Assembly: GCF_003335045.1 (NCBI RefSeq)
Contig: NZ_QOZG01000004.1
Location: 124,001-188,000 of the forward strand
DNA: 64,000 bases
DNA from: Paramesorhizobium salinisoli
GTDB lineage: Bacteria > Pseudomonadota > Alphaproteobacteria > Rhizobiales > Rhizobiaceae
Direction of reading: 5' to 3'
Part shown: positions 37,495-46,088 of the stretch, piece by piece
Position numbering within the stretch: position 1 is the stretch's first letter
How the letters are laid out: each line of letters starts with the position of its first letter
Position numbers and translations under genes: made by a program
The notes under the pieces: generated by a model
The model's input: the letters and a program-made list of their open reading frames with translations, nothing else
What the model was told of the DNA's origin: nothing
Databases searched by the model: none

Positions 37495-38487
37495 CTAGCG
37501 GAGGTTATTGGCCCGGGTCATAGCCTGTTTGATCTGATCCTCGGCGAGGCCGTCCATGAAGGAATCCAGATCGTAGGCGGCAAGCCCGGCGCGCCTTGCA
37601 ATGATATACCATGCGGCCGCTTCGATGAAATCGCCTTCGGTGCCTATGCCGTCGCGGTAGAGCCTGGCAAGTCGGGCCTGAGCCGCCACATTTCCGGTCA
37701 TGGCGGCGCGGTGCATCCAGCGGAAGCCGGCCTTATAATCGCGCGGGCCACCACGCCCCTCGATATACCAGGTGGCAAGATCGAGTTGGGCCGTGTCATA
37801 GTTCTGCTTTGCCGCGCGTTCGAGGAATTCCCTTGCCTTCTTGTCGTCGCGGGGGATTTTCAGGGTACCATTGGCATAGATCTGGCTGACGGCATATTCA
37901 CCATCGGCGAGCTTTGCCTGAGCCGCTTTCAAAAACCAGGGAAACGCCTCGTCGAGTCCTGCCTCGCCGGGGTGATTGACCATCATCAACTGGCCGTAAT
38001 TAAACTGCGCCATGCGATTGCCTGCTTCTGCGGCGGCTTTCATCAGCTTTTCGGCCTTGGCCTTGTCGCGAGGCACATATTTACCCTGGAGCAGCATGGC
38101 GCCATAGCGGAATTGCGCTTCGATCACGCCCAGGTCGGCGGCGCGGCCATACCAGCGCGCGGCTTCTGTCTGGTTGATGGGCACGCCCAGTCCTCGTGCA
38201 TAGATCTCGGCGGCCAGCACCTGCGCGGCGGCATCGCCCTTCTCGGCGCGCGGCAGCGCCAGATTGAGCGCCGTCAAATAGAGCCCGCGCTGAAATGCGC
38301 CGAAGGCCTCATCCGCGGGTTTGTCGCCGAAGCGGTTGGGATCAATCGACGGCAAGGTGTCGGTCGAGGCCGGTTGGCGCAGCATGACCGGCTTGTCATC
38401 TTTATCCGTAGGCGCCGCCGCCTGTGCGAAAGCCCCCGGGATGGCGGCGGAAATCGCAAGAGCAATGGTCGGCAGTCGTCTCATCAT
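37495..38487 (-). CDS. Sel1-repeat tetratricopeptide protein, secreted
   Basis: 330 residues. A signal peptide MRRLPTIALAISAAIPGAFAQ is followed by Sel1-like repeats: GDAAAQVLAAEIYARGLGVP, NQTEAARWYGRAADLGVIEA, GNRMAQFNYGQLMMVNHPGE, ANGTLKIPRDDKKAREFLER and VAAQARLARLYRDGIGTEGD. Such solenoids often act as envelope scaffolds or in stress signalling. Its ATG directly follows the stop of the ThiE-like gene (TGA-ATGATG), so translation is coupled. Confidence 0.9.
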   Translation of the reverse strand: MMRRLPTIALAISAAIPGAFAQAAAPTDKDDKPVMLRQPASTDTLPSIDPNRFGDKPADEAFGAFQRGLYLTALNLALPRAEKGDAAAQVLAAEIYARGLGVPINQTEAARWYGRAADLGVIEAQFRYGAMLLQGKYVPRDKAKAEKLMKAAAEAGNRMAQFNYGQLMMVNHPGEAGLDEAFPWFLKAAQAKLADGEYAVSQIYANGTLKIPRDDKKAREFLERAAKQNYDTAQLDLATWYIEGRGGPRDYKAGFRWMHRAAMTGNVAAQARLARLYRDGIGTEGDFIEAAAWYIIARRAGLAAYDLDSFMDGLAEDQIKQAMTRANNLR

Positions 38488-39144
38488 TCAATTCTCGAAA
38501 CGTGGGGCGGTTTCGTCGAGCAGCCGATTTGCCTCCCGCATGGCCTCTGCCGGGTCGGCACTTTCGAAAACGGCGGCACCAAGGGCGATGAATTCCGCGC
38601 GGGTGGCCGCGGCCTGCTCAAGGCTCGCCAGCGCGTTTCCTGCTTGCACGATGCAAGGAATATCAACCATCGAGGCCCACCAATCGGCAAGATTGATGTT
38701 GCGCGAATGCGGCTCGGGCTTCTTGTCGGCGCCGACCTTACCGAACATGACGTAATCAGGCTGCAGTTCGCCGATCTCCAGCGCGCCGTGACGGTCGCGC
38801 AGATTGCCCATGCCGACCATCAGTTTGGGGGAATGGCGTTCGATGATTTCCGCGAGATCGGCGAGCTTGCCCTCGACATGTACGCCGTCGGCTCCGACGC
38901 GGCCAGCGGCGCGCGTGTCATTGAGGATCAGCGCTGCCACGCCCGCATCCTGGATGACGGGAACGGCCTTTTGTGCCGCAGCCTGGAACGTTGCTTCGTC
39001 CAGGCCGGAGGAGTCGAGGATCACGCTTGCGGCATCGCCTCCGGAGAGCGCCTTGCGCAGAAGGGCGACAAGCGCATCGCCATCGCCGAGCGGCGGAGCG
39101 ATGAGAACGATACGGCAGCGGTCGGCGTGGTTGGATGCATTCAT
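38488..39144 (-). CDS. Thiamine phosphate synthase-like protein
   Basis: 218 residues of the TenI/ThiE barrel family. Seen are RIVLIAPPLGDGDALVALLR, VPVIQDAGVAALILNDTRAA with VGADGVHVEGKLAD, YVMFGKVGADKKPEPHSRNI and RAEFIALGAAVFESADPAEA. The pyrophosphate-binding residues of true ThiE are only partly kept (GVHVEGK for the usual GVHLGQ), so it may be a TenI-like or divergent enzyme. It is translationally coupled to a Sel1 gene, with no other thiamine gene near. Confidence 0.75.
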   Translation of the reverse strand: MNASNHADRCRIVLIAPPLGDGDALVALLRKALSGGDAASVILDSSGLDEATFQAAAQKAVPVIQDAGVAALILNDTRAAGRVGADGVHVEGKLADLAEIIERHSPKLMVGMGNLRDRHGALEIGELQPDYVMFGKVGADKKPEPHSRNINLADWWASMVDIPCIVQAGNALASLEQAAATRAEFIALGAAVFESADPAEAMREANRLLDETAPRFEN

Positions 39145-39314
39145 GGGTGAAGCCTAAAACGGAAGAAAGTGATCGAATTCGGGCATAGAGCATGGTTTGC
39201 CCGTTGAACAGTCCTCTTCACACTATGTGCTTAAGAGGTGCATTGGGCGAAATCACATCTCGCCATCGGTGCGGCGGGGGGCTATGAACCGTTGTTCCCG
39301 CAGAGTCCTTCCCA

Positions 39315-40082
39315 ATGTATGACCTTCTCGCCAATCCCTGGTTCTATGCGACCGCCGTTCCGGCGGTGATTCTCGTTGGCCTTTCAAAGGGAGGGCTCGG
39401 GGGCGCCATGGGGCAGCTTGGCGTGCCGCTGATGACACTGGTGATGGCACCGGTGCAGGCGGCGGCGATCATGTTGCCGATCCTTCTGGTGATGGATGTG
39501 GCGAGCCTTTGGACCTGGCGCGGCTATCGCGATATGAAGACGCTTCGATATATGCTGCCGGGCGCGCTGATCGGCATCGCCATCGCATGGGTAATGGCGG
39601 CGGTCGTCACCGACGGCATGGTGCGGCTGATCGTCGGCGCGGTCGCGGTGCTGTTCGTGCTGCGTTATGTGCTTGCCGGCGCAGCCGGACGAGCGACGGC
39701 GCGGCCACATAATTTCGTCGCGGCGACGGGTTGGTCGATGGTGGCCGGGTTCACGAGTTTTGTCGCCCATGCGGGCGGGCCGCCCTATCAGATCTATGCC
39801 CTGCCGCTCAGGCAGGATCCGAAAATCTACAATGGCACCAGCGTCATCTTCTTTGCCATCATTAATGCCGTGAAGGTCATTCCCTATTTCGCTCTCGGCC
39901 AGTTCGATGCGACCAACCTGTCGGCCTCCGCCGCTCTCGCGCCGCTGGCTCTCGCCTCGCCCTTCGCCGGAGCATGGATCGTGCGCAGGATGAAACCGGA
40001 GGTTTTCTACCCCTTCATGTATGCCATGGTCTTCCTGACCGGGCTCAAGCTGATCTATGACGGGGTTGCCAGTTTGTTTTGA
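39315..40082 (+). CDS. TSUP family (TauE/SafE) permease
   Basis: 255 residues with about seven to eight hydrophobic segments. The pattern AVILVGLSKGGLGGAMGQLG near the N terminus and ATGWSMVAGFTSFVAHAGGP with PPYQIYALPLRQDPKIYNGT in the second half are TauE/SafE hallmarks. It probably exports a sulfur-containing anion such as sulfite or sulfonate, but the substrate is unknown. Its stop lies in an 18-base tandem duplication. Confidence 0.9.
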   Translation: MYDLLANPWFYATAVPAVILVGLSKGGLGGAMGQLGVPLMTLVMAPVQAAAIMLPILLVMDVASLWTWRGYRDMKTLRYMLPGALIGIAIAWVMAAVVTDGMVRLIVGAVAVLFVLRYVLAGAAGRATARPHNFVAATGWSMVAGFTSFVAHAGGPPYQIYALPLRQDPKIYNGTSVIFFAIINAVKVIPYFALGQFDATNLSASAALAPLALASPFAGAWIVRRMKPEVFYPFMYAMVFLTGLKLIYDGVASLF

Positions 40083-40102
40083 GGTGCCAGTTTGTTTTGA
40101 GA
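40067..40102. repeat. Tandem 18-base duplication over the TSUP stop codon
   Basis: Two copies of TGCCAGTTTGTTTTGAG plus one variable base lie head to tail. The first copy ends the permease reading frame, and the second lies just outside it and encodes the same last residues in principle. It suggests a recent slippage event. Confidence 0.8.
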
Positions 40103-40273
40103 TGGAACGAAAGTTGATCATTTCCATGCTGAATTAGGCCTGTTTTCAGGACGATATAGCTTTCAACGACTTCGCCAGATTCGGTATATGAATCTTTAAT
40201 ATGGCTGCGGGTTCAATCTGAAGTTGGCCAGAGTGGCTATGGAACCCGAGCTTCTTCCAAGACTTTTATAGAG

Positions 40274-41470
40274 ATGATCATGCAGGCTCATTATAAGCGG
40301 GACACCCGCATCGACGTATTCAGGGCGCTGGCGCTTCTGACGATCTTCGTCAACCACGTTCCTGGTACGATCTACGAGCATCTGACCCACAAGAATCTGG
40401 GCTTCTCGGATGCTGCGGAGGCTTTCGTGCTCATTTCGGGTATCGCGGTCGGGCTTGCCTATGGGACAAAGTTTCAGCCGGGCAGCCGTCTTCTCATCGC
40501 GCTGAAGATGTGGCGGCGGGCCGGGGTTCTCTATACCACCCATATCATGACCACCATGGCGACGCTGGCCATCTTCTGCGGGACGGCGATCTTCCTCAAG
40601 CGCCCTGACTTCCTTTCGCAGATCAATATCGCGCCGGTCATGGATCGTCCGGTGGAGGCGCTTTTCGGTGTTTTCACGCTCGGCCATCAGCTCGGCTATA
40701 ACAACATCCTTTCGATGTATGCGGTGCTTCTGCTGATGACGCCGGCTTTCCTGCTTCTGGCGAGGATGAGCCTTTCGCTTATGGTCGGGGTTTCCGGCAT
40801 CCTCTGGCTTCTTGCAGGCATCTACCAGATCGCCCCTCATAATTACCCCGGGAACGGCTTCTGGTTCCTCAATCCGCTGTCATGGCAGTTCCTGTTCGTT
40901 ATCGGCATTGCGGGGACGCTCCATATGCGCCGGGGAGGCTCCATTCCGGCCAATGCCTGGCTGATCGGTGCGGCATCCGCCTATCTGATGCTTGCCTTTC
41001 TCTGGGTACGCCTGCCTTTGTGGGGCATCAATGTCTCGATGGGACTGCCAGCCGTGCTGACCGGCTTCGACAAGACATTCCTCTCTACGCCCCGGTTGCT
41101 GCATGTGCTGGCGCTGAGCTATGTGATCGTGGCTATACCGGCGATCTCGAATCTGGCACGTACCTCGCCCGACCATCCGCTGGCGATCCTCGGCAAGCAT
41201 TCGCTGCCGGTTTTCATCGTGGGCACGATCCTTTCGATGGCGGCGCAGGTGATGAAGCTCGTCAACCCCGGCGGCATACCTTATGATACGCTGCTGATCG
41301 CCACGGGTATCGTCGTGCAGTTCGCGCTGGCATATTATCTCGAATGGCTGCCGCGCATCGGCTGGAGTGGCAAGAGTGCGCCGAAGCCGGCTGTACCGGT
41401 TCCGGGTGTTTCCGCGCCGGTATCCGGCAATGATTTTCCTGTGGGCAAGCCGGTTTTCCAGCCGGCCTGA
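40274..41470 (+). CDS. OpgC-like acyltransferase (glucan succinylation)
   Basis: 398 residues with ten or so hydrophobic segments. N terminus DTRIDVFRALALLTIFVNHV fits the OpgC family, which is a membrane acyltransferase that adds succinyl groups to periplasmic glucans. Seen: GFSDAAEAFVLISGIAVGLA and NNILSMYAVLLLMTPAFLLL, SWQFLFVIGIAGTLHMRRGG. The C-terminal 35 residues are proline-rich (PKPAVPVPGVSAPVSGNDF). Brucellaceae make cyclic beta-glucans, so these are a plausible substrate. No opgG or opgH is adjacent. Start could be 40280 instead of 40274. Confidence 0.85.
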   Translation: MIMQAHYKRDTRIDVFRALALLTIFVNHVPGTIYEHLTHKNLGFSDAAEAFVLISGIAVGLAYGTKFQPGSRLLIALKMWRRAGVLYTTHIMTTMATLAIFCGTAIFLKRPDFLSQINIAPVMDRPVEALFGVFTLGHQLGYNNILSMYAVLLLMTPAFLLLARMSLSLMVGVSGILWLLAGIYQIAPHNYPGNGFWFLNPLSWQFLFVIGIAGTLHMRRGGSIPANAWLIGAASAYLMLAFLWVRLPLWGINVSMGLPAVLTGFDKTFLSTPRLLHVLALSYVIVAIPAISNLARTSPDHPLAILGKHSLPVFIVGTILSMAAQVMKLVNPGGIPYDTLLIATGIVVQFALAYYLEWLPRIGWSGKSAPKPAVPVPGVSAPVSGNDFPVGKPVFQPA

Positions 41471-41554
41471 GATGAAGCCTGCGACGGCTTTTGGTTGCCG
41501 GGCTGGTTTTTCGGGCCGGAATCGATGCGGATGGTTTGGAATTCCTTAACCGCG

Positions 41555-41570
41555 TTAACCATTCATTAAT
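41555..41570. promoter_or_regulatory. CtrA-type box ahead of candidate sRNA
   Basis: TTAACCATTCATTAAT matches TTAA-N7-TTAA, the CtrA operator of alphaproteobacteria. It lies about 10-25 bases before the likely start of the sRNA, where an activator would act. Confidence 0.6.
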
Positions 41571-41579
41571 GCTAGTTGC

Positions 41580-41688
41580 GTTAAATTCTCGTCATCCAGA
41601 TCTTCTGGATACTTACCGAGTGGTTTTGCCACTCTGTTTGACGCCTCCCTGTTAAACTCCTGAGAGCCGCCTATGCGGCTCTTTTTTT
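41580..41688 (+). ncRNA. Candidate small RNA with four hairpins and an anti-Shine-Dalgarno loop
   Basis: Four consecutive hairpins: ATCCAGA/TCTGGAT (41594-41610); GAGTGG/CCACTC (41618-41634); GTTTGAC/GTTAAAC with one G-U pair (41636-41657), whose eight-base loop is GCCTCCCT; and the terminator GAGCCGC/GCGGCTC plus T7 (41664-41688). A CCUCCC sequence in a loop could pair with ribosome sites, as in known alphaproteobacterial sRNA families. The 5' end is estimated. It lies between opgC and rcdA, with no ORF inside. Confidence 0.6.
41664..41688 (+). terminator. Intrinsic terminator of the candidate sRNA
   Basis: Seven-base stem GAGCCGC / GCGGCTC, four-base loop, followed by seven Ts. It is too far from the opgC stop (about 190 bases) to be its obvious terminator. 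Confidence 0.9.
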
Positions 41689-41719
41689 GTTCACAATTTT
41701 GTGGGGTTTGCGGATTGCG

Positions 41720-41736
41720 TTAACCCTTTCTTAAAC
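41720..41736. promoter_or_regulatory. CtrA-type box ahead of rcdA
   Basis: TTAACCCTTTCTTAAAC matches TTAA-N7-TTAA. It is about 170 bases upstream of the rcdA start. Regulation of rcdA by CtrA is known in Brucella. Confidence 0.65.
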
Positions 41737-41908
41737 ATATTCTTGCGCGACGGTGTATTGCGATGCAGTTTGCGGTGGAATTCATGGCATGGCCAGTATC
41801 GTCCGCCTCCGGTTCGTGATCGAAGCCGGGCAATGGCGGCGACAGCCCATTGGGCTTGATGACCATCTGTCATGAAAATAGCGGCGACGCGGGGTTGCGA
41901 AGAATACC

Positions 41909-42433
41909 ATGATCGAACATGAATTCCGGAACGACAATACCATTCGGTTGGCGGAACGCGTCCTTTTCTCCGATTCGTTCAAGCCCCTCTATAAGGAAGG
42001 CATGAGCCTCGTCGAGGAAGCTGCCGCCTATCTCGACGGCGCCGGTCGTGACGAGGCAAAATCCCTGTCGCGGACCGCAGCGACATTCTATGCCGCCGAG
42101 TCGATGCGCCTGACGACGCGTCTCATGCAGATCGCATCCTGGCTTCTTCTGCAGCGCGCCGCGCGCAGCGGAGAACTGACCCGCCAGCAGGTGGCGATGG
42201 AAAAGTCCAAGGTTCGCCTCGATATGCTTTCGGCAGCCGATGCATTGCCCGGCTGGACCGAGATGCCGGCAAGTTTCATCGACATCATCGAGCGTTCGTT
42301 GCGGCTGCAGGATCGCGTGCGGCGCATGGATGACGAGATCTACGGCGAACCGGCCGATTCGCCTGCTGTTGCGAACAGCAATCCGGTATCGGACCAGCTC
42401 GTGCTTTTGCAGACGGCTTTCGGCGGGCGTTGA
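41909..42433 (+). CDS. rcdA: RcdA, regulator of CtrA degradation (DUF1465)
   Basis: 174 residues. It matches the DUF1465/RcdA family with LAERVLFSDSFKPLYKEGMS, LVEEAAAYLDGAGRDEAKSL, AATFYAAESMRLTTRLMQIA and ASWLLLQRAARSGELTRQQV. RcdA is a helical-bundle adaptor that works with CpdR and PopA to bring CtrA to the ClpXP protease in Caulobacter. A CtrA-type box upstream suggests a feedback loop. The C terminus SDQLVLLQTAFGGR is variable in the family. It is followed by a terminator-like hairpin and ruvC. Confidence 0.93.
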   Translation: MIEHEFRNDNTIRLAERVLFSDSFKPLYKEGMSLVEEAAAYLDGAGRDEAKSLSRTAATFYAAESMRLTTRLMQIASWLLLQRAARSGELTRQQVAMEKSKVRLDMLSAADALPGWTEMPASFIDIIERSLRLQDRVRRMDDEIYGEPADSPAVANSNPVSDQLVLLQTAFGGR

Positions 42434-42441
42434 TCGCTTCT

Positions 42442-42476
42442 GACGGCGTCCGGTCGTCGCCGTCTGTTTCTCTTTT
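42442..42476 (+). terminator. Terminator-like hairpin after rcdA
   Basis: Seven-base stem GACGGCG / CGCCGTC, nine-base loop, followed by TGTTTCTCTTTT. It begins eight bases after the rcdA stop. Confidence 0.75.
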
Positions 42477-42525
42477 GTTCACAATTCTGCTGTCAAGTGC
42501 GCCTGTCAAAAGATAAGGTCTGCAC

Positions 42526-43041
42526 ATGAAGGAAGCGATTCGGATCATCGGCATAGACCCGGGCCTGCGGCGTACCGGTTGGGGTGTGGTGGAGACGCTT
42601 GGCAATTCGCTGCGTTTCGTCGCTTCCGGCACAGTCAAGTCCGACGACAAGACCGATCTGGCTTCCAGGCTCTGCCAGTTGCATGAGGGGCTTTCGGCGG
42701 TTCTCCATCTGTTCATGCCGCATGAGGCGGCGGTGGAGCATACATTCGTCAACAAGGATGCCACCGCGACGCTGAAGCTTGGCCAGGCGCGCGGCATCGC
42801 CATGCTGGTGCCGGCCCAGGCGGGCTTGAGCGTTGCCGAATATGCGCCGAATGCAGTCAAGAAGGCCGTGATCGGTGTCGGGCACGGCGAAAAGCATCAG
42901 ATCCACATGATGGTCAAGGTGTTGATGCCGAAGGCCACTTTCGATAGCGACGATGCTGCGGATGCGCTGGCCATCGCGGTCTGCCATGCCCATAACAGAC
43001 AAAGTTATCTTGGCAGGGGGAGGCTCGCGGCAATCGCATGA
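42526..43041 (+). CDS. ruvC: Crossover junction endonuclease RuvC
   Basis: 171 residues. It cleaves Holliday junctions. Catalytic acids: aspartate in [18 protein letters not shown], glutamate in [20 protein letters not shown], and the DD pair in [22 protein letters not shown] follows a weak ribosome site. The stop overlaps the ruvA start by four bases (ATGATAG), as in many proteobacteria. Confidence 0.97.
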   Translation: MKEAIRIIGIDPGLRRTGWGVVETLGNSLRFVASGTVKSDDKTDLASRLCQLHEGLSAVLHLFMPHEAAVEHTFVNKDATATLKLGQARGIAMLVPAQAGLSVAEYAPNAVKKAVIGVGHGEKHQIHMMVKVLMPKATFDSDDAADALAIAVCHAHNRQSYLGRGRLAAIA

Positions 43042-43655
43042 TAGGCAAGCTCAAAGGGACGATCGACGAGATCGACGAGGATCATGTGATCATCGACGTG
43101 CATGGCGTGGGTTATGTAGCCTATTGCTCGACGCGCACGCTCGGTAATCTGCCCGGTTCGGGCGAAGCGGCGACACTCTTCATCGAGACCTATGTGCGCG
43201 AGGACATGATCCGGCTCTATGGCTTCGCCTCGCGGCTCGAGCGCGAGTGGTTCCGCCTTTTGCAGAATGTGCAAGGTGTCGGCGCCAAGGTGGCGCTGGC
43301 TGTGCTTGGCACACTGACGCCTTCGGAACTCGCCAATGCCATCGCGCTGCGTGATCTCGCCATGGTAAGCCGCGCGCCTGGCGTCGGCAAGAAAGTGGCA
43401 GAGCGGATCGTCACCGAACTGAAAAACAAGGCTCCGGCCTTTGCGGGCGAGGCCGCTGGTACCATCGGCCTGAAACAGGAAATTGGCGAGGGAGTCGCTC
43501 CCGCCCCTGTCGCCGATGCTGTTTCGGCCCTGGCAAATCTCGGCTATTCGCGCGACCAGGCGGCCAACGCGGTGGCTGCGGCGCTGCGGGAGGCTGGCGA
43601 GGGGGCTGATTCGGCGAAGCTCATCCGTTTCGGCCTGAAGGAATTGTCGCGGTGA
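43038..43655 (+). CDS. ruvA: Holliday junction helicase subunit RuvA
   Basis: 205 residues. It forms the tetramer that holds the junction for RuvB. The N terminus [20 protein letters not shown] and helix-hairpin-helix motifs [19 protein letters not shown] and [19 protein letters not shown] are diagnostic. The C-terminal domain ([20 protein letters not shown]) contacts RuvB. It overlaps ruvC. Confidence 0.97.
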   Translation: MIGKLKGTIDEIDEDHVIIDVHGVGYVAYCSTRTLGNLPGSGEAATLFIETYVREDMIRLYGFASRLEREWFRLLQNVQGVGAKVALAVLGTLTPSELANAIALRDLAMVSRAPGVGKKVAERIVTELKNKAPAFAGEAAGTIGLKQEIGEGVAPAPVADAVSALANLGYSRDQAANAVAAALREAGEGADSAKLIRFGLKELSR

Positions 43656-43722
43656 CTTCGGCAATGGGGATTACCACCTGTTCCGGATTCCCTGATCCGG
43701 TGCGTTGCGTTAGGACAAGGGC

Positions 43723-44763
43723 ATGAACGATGCCAACCGCCTGATTTCCCCCGACAAGCGGGGCGAGGATATCGACAATTCCCTGCGACCGCAGACGCTT
43801 GACGATTTTGTCGGCCAGACGGCGGCGCGGGCCAATCTGAAAGTGTTCATCGAGGCGGCGCGGACGCGCGGCGAGGCGCTCGACCATGTGCTCTTTGTCG
43901 GGCCGCCCGGGCTCGGCAAAACGACGCTGGCGCAGATCATGGCGAAGGAACTGGGCGTCAATTTTCGCTCGACCTCCGGCCCGGTGATCGCCAAGGCGGG
44001 CGATCTCGCCGCGCTGTTGACCAATCTTGAAGACCGCGATGTGCTGTTCATCGACGAGATCCATCGGCTCAACCCGGCGGTGGAGGAAATTCTCTATCCG
44101 GCCATGGAGGATTTCCAGCTCGACCTTATCATCGGCGAGGGACCTGCGGCGCGTTCTGTCAAGATTGATCTCGCGCAGTTCACCCTGGTTGCCGCGACGA
44201 CGCGCATCGGCCTTTTGACCACGCCGCTGCGTGATCGCTTCGGCATTCCGGTGCGGTTGAATTTCTATACCGTGCCGGAACTCGAACATATCGTGCGACG
44301 CGGTGCTCGCATCATGCAATTGGGCATCTCCGATGACGGGGCGCTGGAGATCGCGCGGCGGGCGCGCGGCACGCCGCGCATCGCCGGGCGACTGTTGCGC
44401 CGGGTGCGCGATTTTGCACTGGTGGCGCGCGCCGACACAGTCGACCGCAAGGTGGCCGACGAGGCGTTGTTGCGGCTGGAGGTCGACAGCATCGGCCTTG
44501 ACCAGTTGGACCGACGCTATCTCAACATGATCGCCCGGAATTTCGGTGGCGGCCCGGTAGGTATCGAGACCATCGCCGCCGGTCTTTCGGAGCCGCGTGA
44601 TGCGATCGAGGACATCATCGAGCCCTATCTGATCCAGCAGGGCTTCATCCAGCGTACGCCGCGCGGCCGGGTGTTGACCGTCAATGCCTGGAAGCATCTC
44701 GGGCTGACCGCGCCCTCCGATCTCGCGCAGATGCAGATAAGGCTGTTCGAAGACGACGATTAA
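43723..44763 (+). CDS. ruvB: Holliday junction helicase RuvB
   Basis: 346 residues. It is the AAA+ motor of branch migration. Seen: [20 protein letters not shown], Walker [21 protein letters not shown], Walker [21 protein letters not shown], and [20 protein letters not shown] (sensor 2). The stop TAA at 44761-44763 overlaps the stop of the convergent GH5 gene by two bases in a TTAA palindrome. Confidence 0.97.
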   Translation: MNDANRLISPDKRGEDIDNSLRPQTLDDFVGQTAARANLKVFIEAARTRGEALDHVLFVGPPGLGKTTLAQIMAKELGVNFRSTSGPVIAKAGDLAALLTNLEDRDVLFIDEIHRLNPAVEEILYPAMEDFQLDLIIGEGPAARSVKIDLAQFTLVAATTRIGLLTTPLRDRFGIPVRLNFYTVPELEHIVRRGARIMQLGISDDGALEIARRARGTPRIAGRLLRRVRDFALVARADTVDRKVADEALLRLEVDSIGLDQLDRRYLNMIARNFGGGPVGIETIAAGLSEPRDAIEDIIEPYLIQQGFIQRTPRGRVLTVNAWKHLGLTAPSDLAQMQIRLFEDDD

Positions 44764-46031
44764 GGCTGCGCCCCCATCCCCAGGCCTTTCAGGATGACGG
44801 GATCCAGCGTGCTGCTCTCATCGTCCGTGGTAATGCTGAAAGCGCCGCCCAGGGACCAGACGGCCCAGGCGTAACCGTAGCGCTGCGACAATGTGGTGAC
44901 GTCGTGCAGATAGGCGGCGCGCCATTCGGCGGGCATTCTGTAGGGATTGTCATATTCCTGCCGGATCATGCCGAATTCGCCAAGGAAGATATCGTCCGGG
45001 CCGATATCATATTTCTTTGCCCAGGCCTGCACCGTCTTGAACGGCGCTTCCATGATTTCGGACCGTTTCTGCGGCGTATCGATCAGCGCATATTGCTCGT
45101 CGAGATAGGCGAGCATACTGGCGCGGCGATGTGGCGGCGCCTGGGCTTTTATGCGCATGCGTATTTCGTCGAGTATCGCCTGCTGTTGCGGTTTCGCAAT
45201 GCTGAAGGGCGGATAGGGAATGCCGGTGACGTAGCGGATGAAATCGCCCGCCCATCGCGCGCCCTGATGGGTCAGAAGAAACGGCTCATAGGAATGAAAC
45301 GTCCAGATGATGTTGTCATCGGGAATGTCTTTGGGATCGAGGCGGGCCAGAAAATCGGCGTTTGCCCAGCAGCCGCCTGAAAGCACCAGGGTCAATCGGG
45401 TGGCGGAGGAGCGCGCGGCGGCGAAAAGCTTACGCAGTTTCTCAGGCCATCGGGCAAAGAGTTCCGGTTCGCAGTCGATGACCGGCTCGTTCATAAGTTC
45501 GAACGCCACCTGTTCCGGCGCTTCGTGCGCGAGCGTGCTGCCCATGGCGCGGACGACTTCGAGATATCGCTCGAAAAGGGCGGGATTCGCCATGACTTCG
45601 GTCATTCCGGCGCTGCGATTGTCGCCGGCGGGGTAGAGGTGGAGATCGACGATCGCCTTCAGCCCTGCCTTGTTGACGAGGCGGACGGATTGCAGCACGC
45701 TTTGATAGAGGCGGTCGCGGAACGCTGCGGTCTGCTCGGAAAGGAAGGGTGAGGGATCGACGGGGATGCGGACGAAGTCGAACCCCGCCTGCTTCAGCGC
45801 GAGGAAATTCTTTTCCGTGAGCGTTTTGCGCCATTCAGGATAGGGGAGGAGCACGCTTTCGTCGTTCCAGCGGCTTTCGTTGGGCCATGTCAACCAGATA
45901 TCCAGATTGACGCCGCGTTTCATCTTGAAGGTCGCCGCGGCAGCCGGCATGCAGGAGGCGCTGGCGATCGCCAGGATGAATAGCAGCTTGAGCACCAACA
46001 GTTTCTTGATCATAACAGGCAAGAATGCCAT
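44760..46031 (-). CDS. Glycoside hydrolase family 5 protein, secreted
   Basis: 423 residues. Signal peptide region [20 protein letters not shown]. The catalytic glutamates are visible: acid/base in [20 protein letters not shown] and nucleophile in [20 protein letters not shown]. The pattern resembles endoglucanase/beta-1,3 or beta-1,4 glucanase members. I start at [12 protein letters not shown], with GAGGGGAA in front; other starts at 46013 and 46061 are possible. It is encoded between ruvB and the Tol cluster on the opposite strand. Its substrate in this cell envelope context is unclear. Confidence 0.85.
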   Translation of the reverse strand: MAFLPVMIKKLLVLKLLFILAIASASCMPAAAATFKMKRGVNLDIWLTWPNESRWNDESVLLPYPEWRKTLTEKNFLALKQAGFDFVRIPVDPSPFLSEQTAAFRDRLYQSVLQSVRLVNKAGLKAIVDLHLYPAGDNRSAGMTEVMANPALFERYLEVVRAMGSTLAHEAPEQVAFELMNEPVIDCEPELFARWPEKLRKLFAAARSSATRLTLVLSGGCWANADFLARLDPKDIPDDNIIWTFHSYEPFLLTHQGARWAGDFIRYVTGIPYPPFSIAKPQQQAILDEIRMRIKAQAPPHRRASMLAYLDEQYALIDTPQKRSEIMEAPFKTVQAWAKKYDIGPDDIFLGEFGMIRQEYDNPYRMPAEWRAAYLHDVTTLSQRYGYAWAVWSLGGAFSITTDDESSTLDPVILKGLGMGAQP

Positions 46032-46088
46032 CGCTTTCCCCTCGCCAATGATAGTTTGCATGAGTGCTTCCAGTAGAGGAAAAGCGGG

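Larger units (their letters stand above)
41471..41908. other. Intergenic region with candidate sRNA and two CtrA-type boxes
   Basis: 438 bases between opgC and rcdA. From left: CtrA-type box 41555-41570, a candidate small RNA 41580-41688 with its terminator, CtrA-type box 41720-41736, then about 170 bases of leader to rcdA with no further recognised motif. No protein-coding frame with a ribosome site is seen. Confidence 0.7.

Noticed and set aside
37711-39150. A 479-codon plus-strand frame over the Sel1 and ThiE-like genes
   Set aside because: It covers two supported genes on the other strand. It has no recognised domain.
43621-44697. A 358-codon minus-strand frame over ruvB
   Set aside because: It is a shadow of ruvB, whose motifs are unambiguous.
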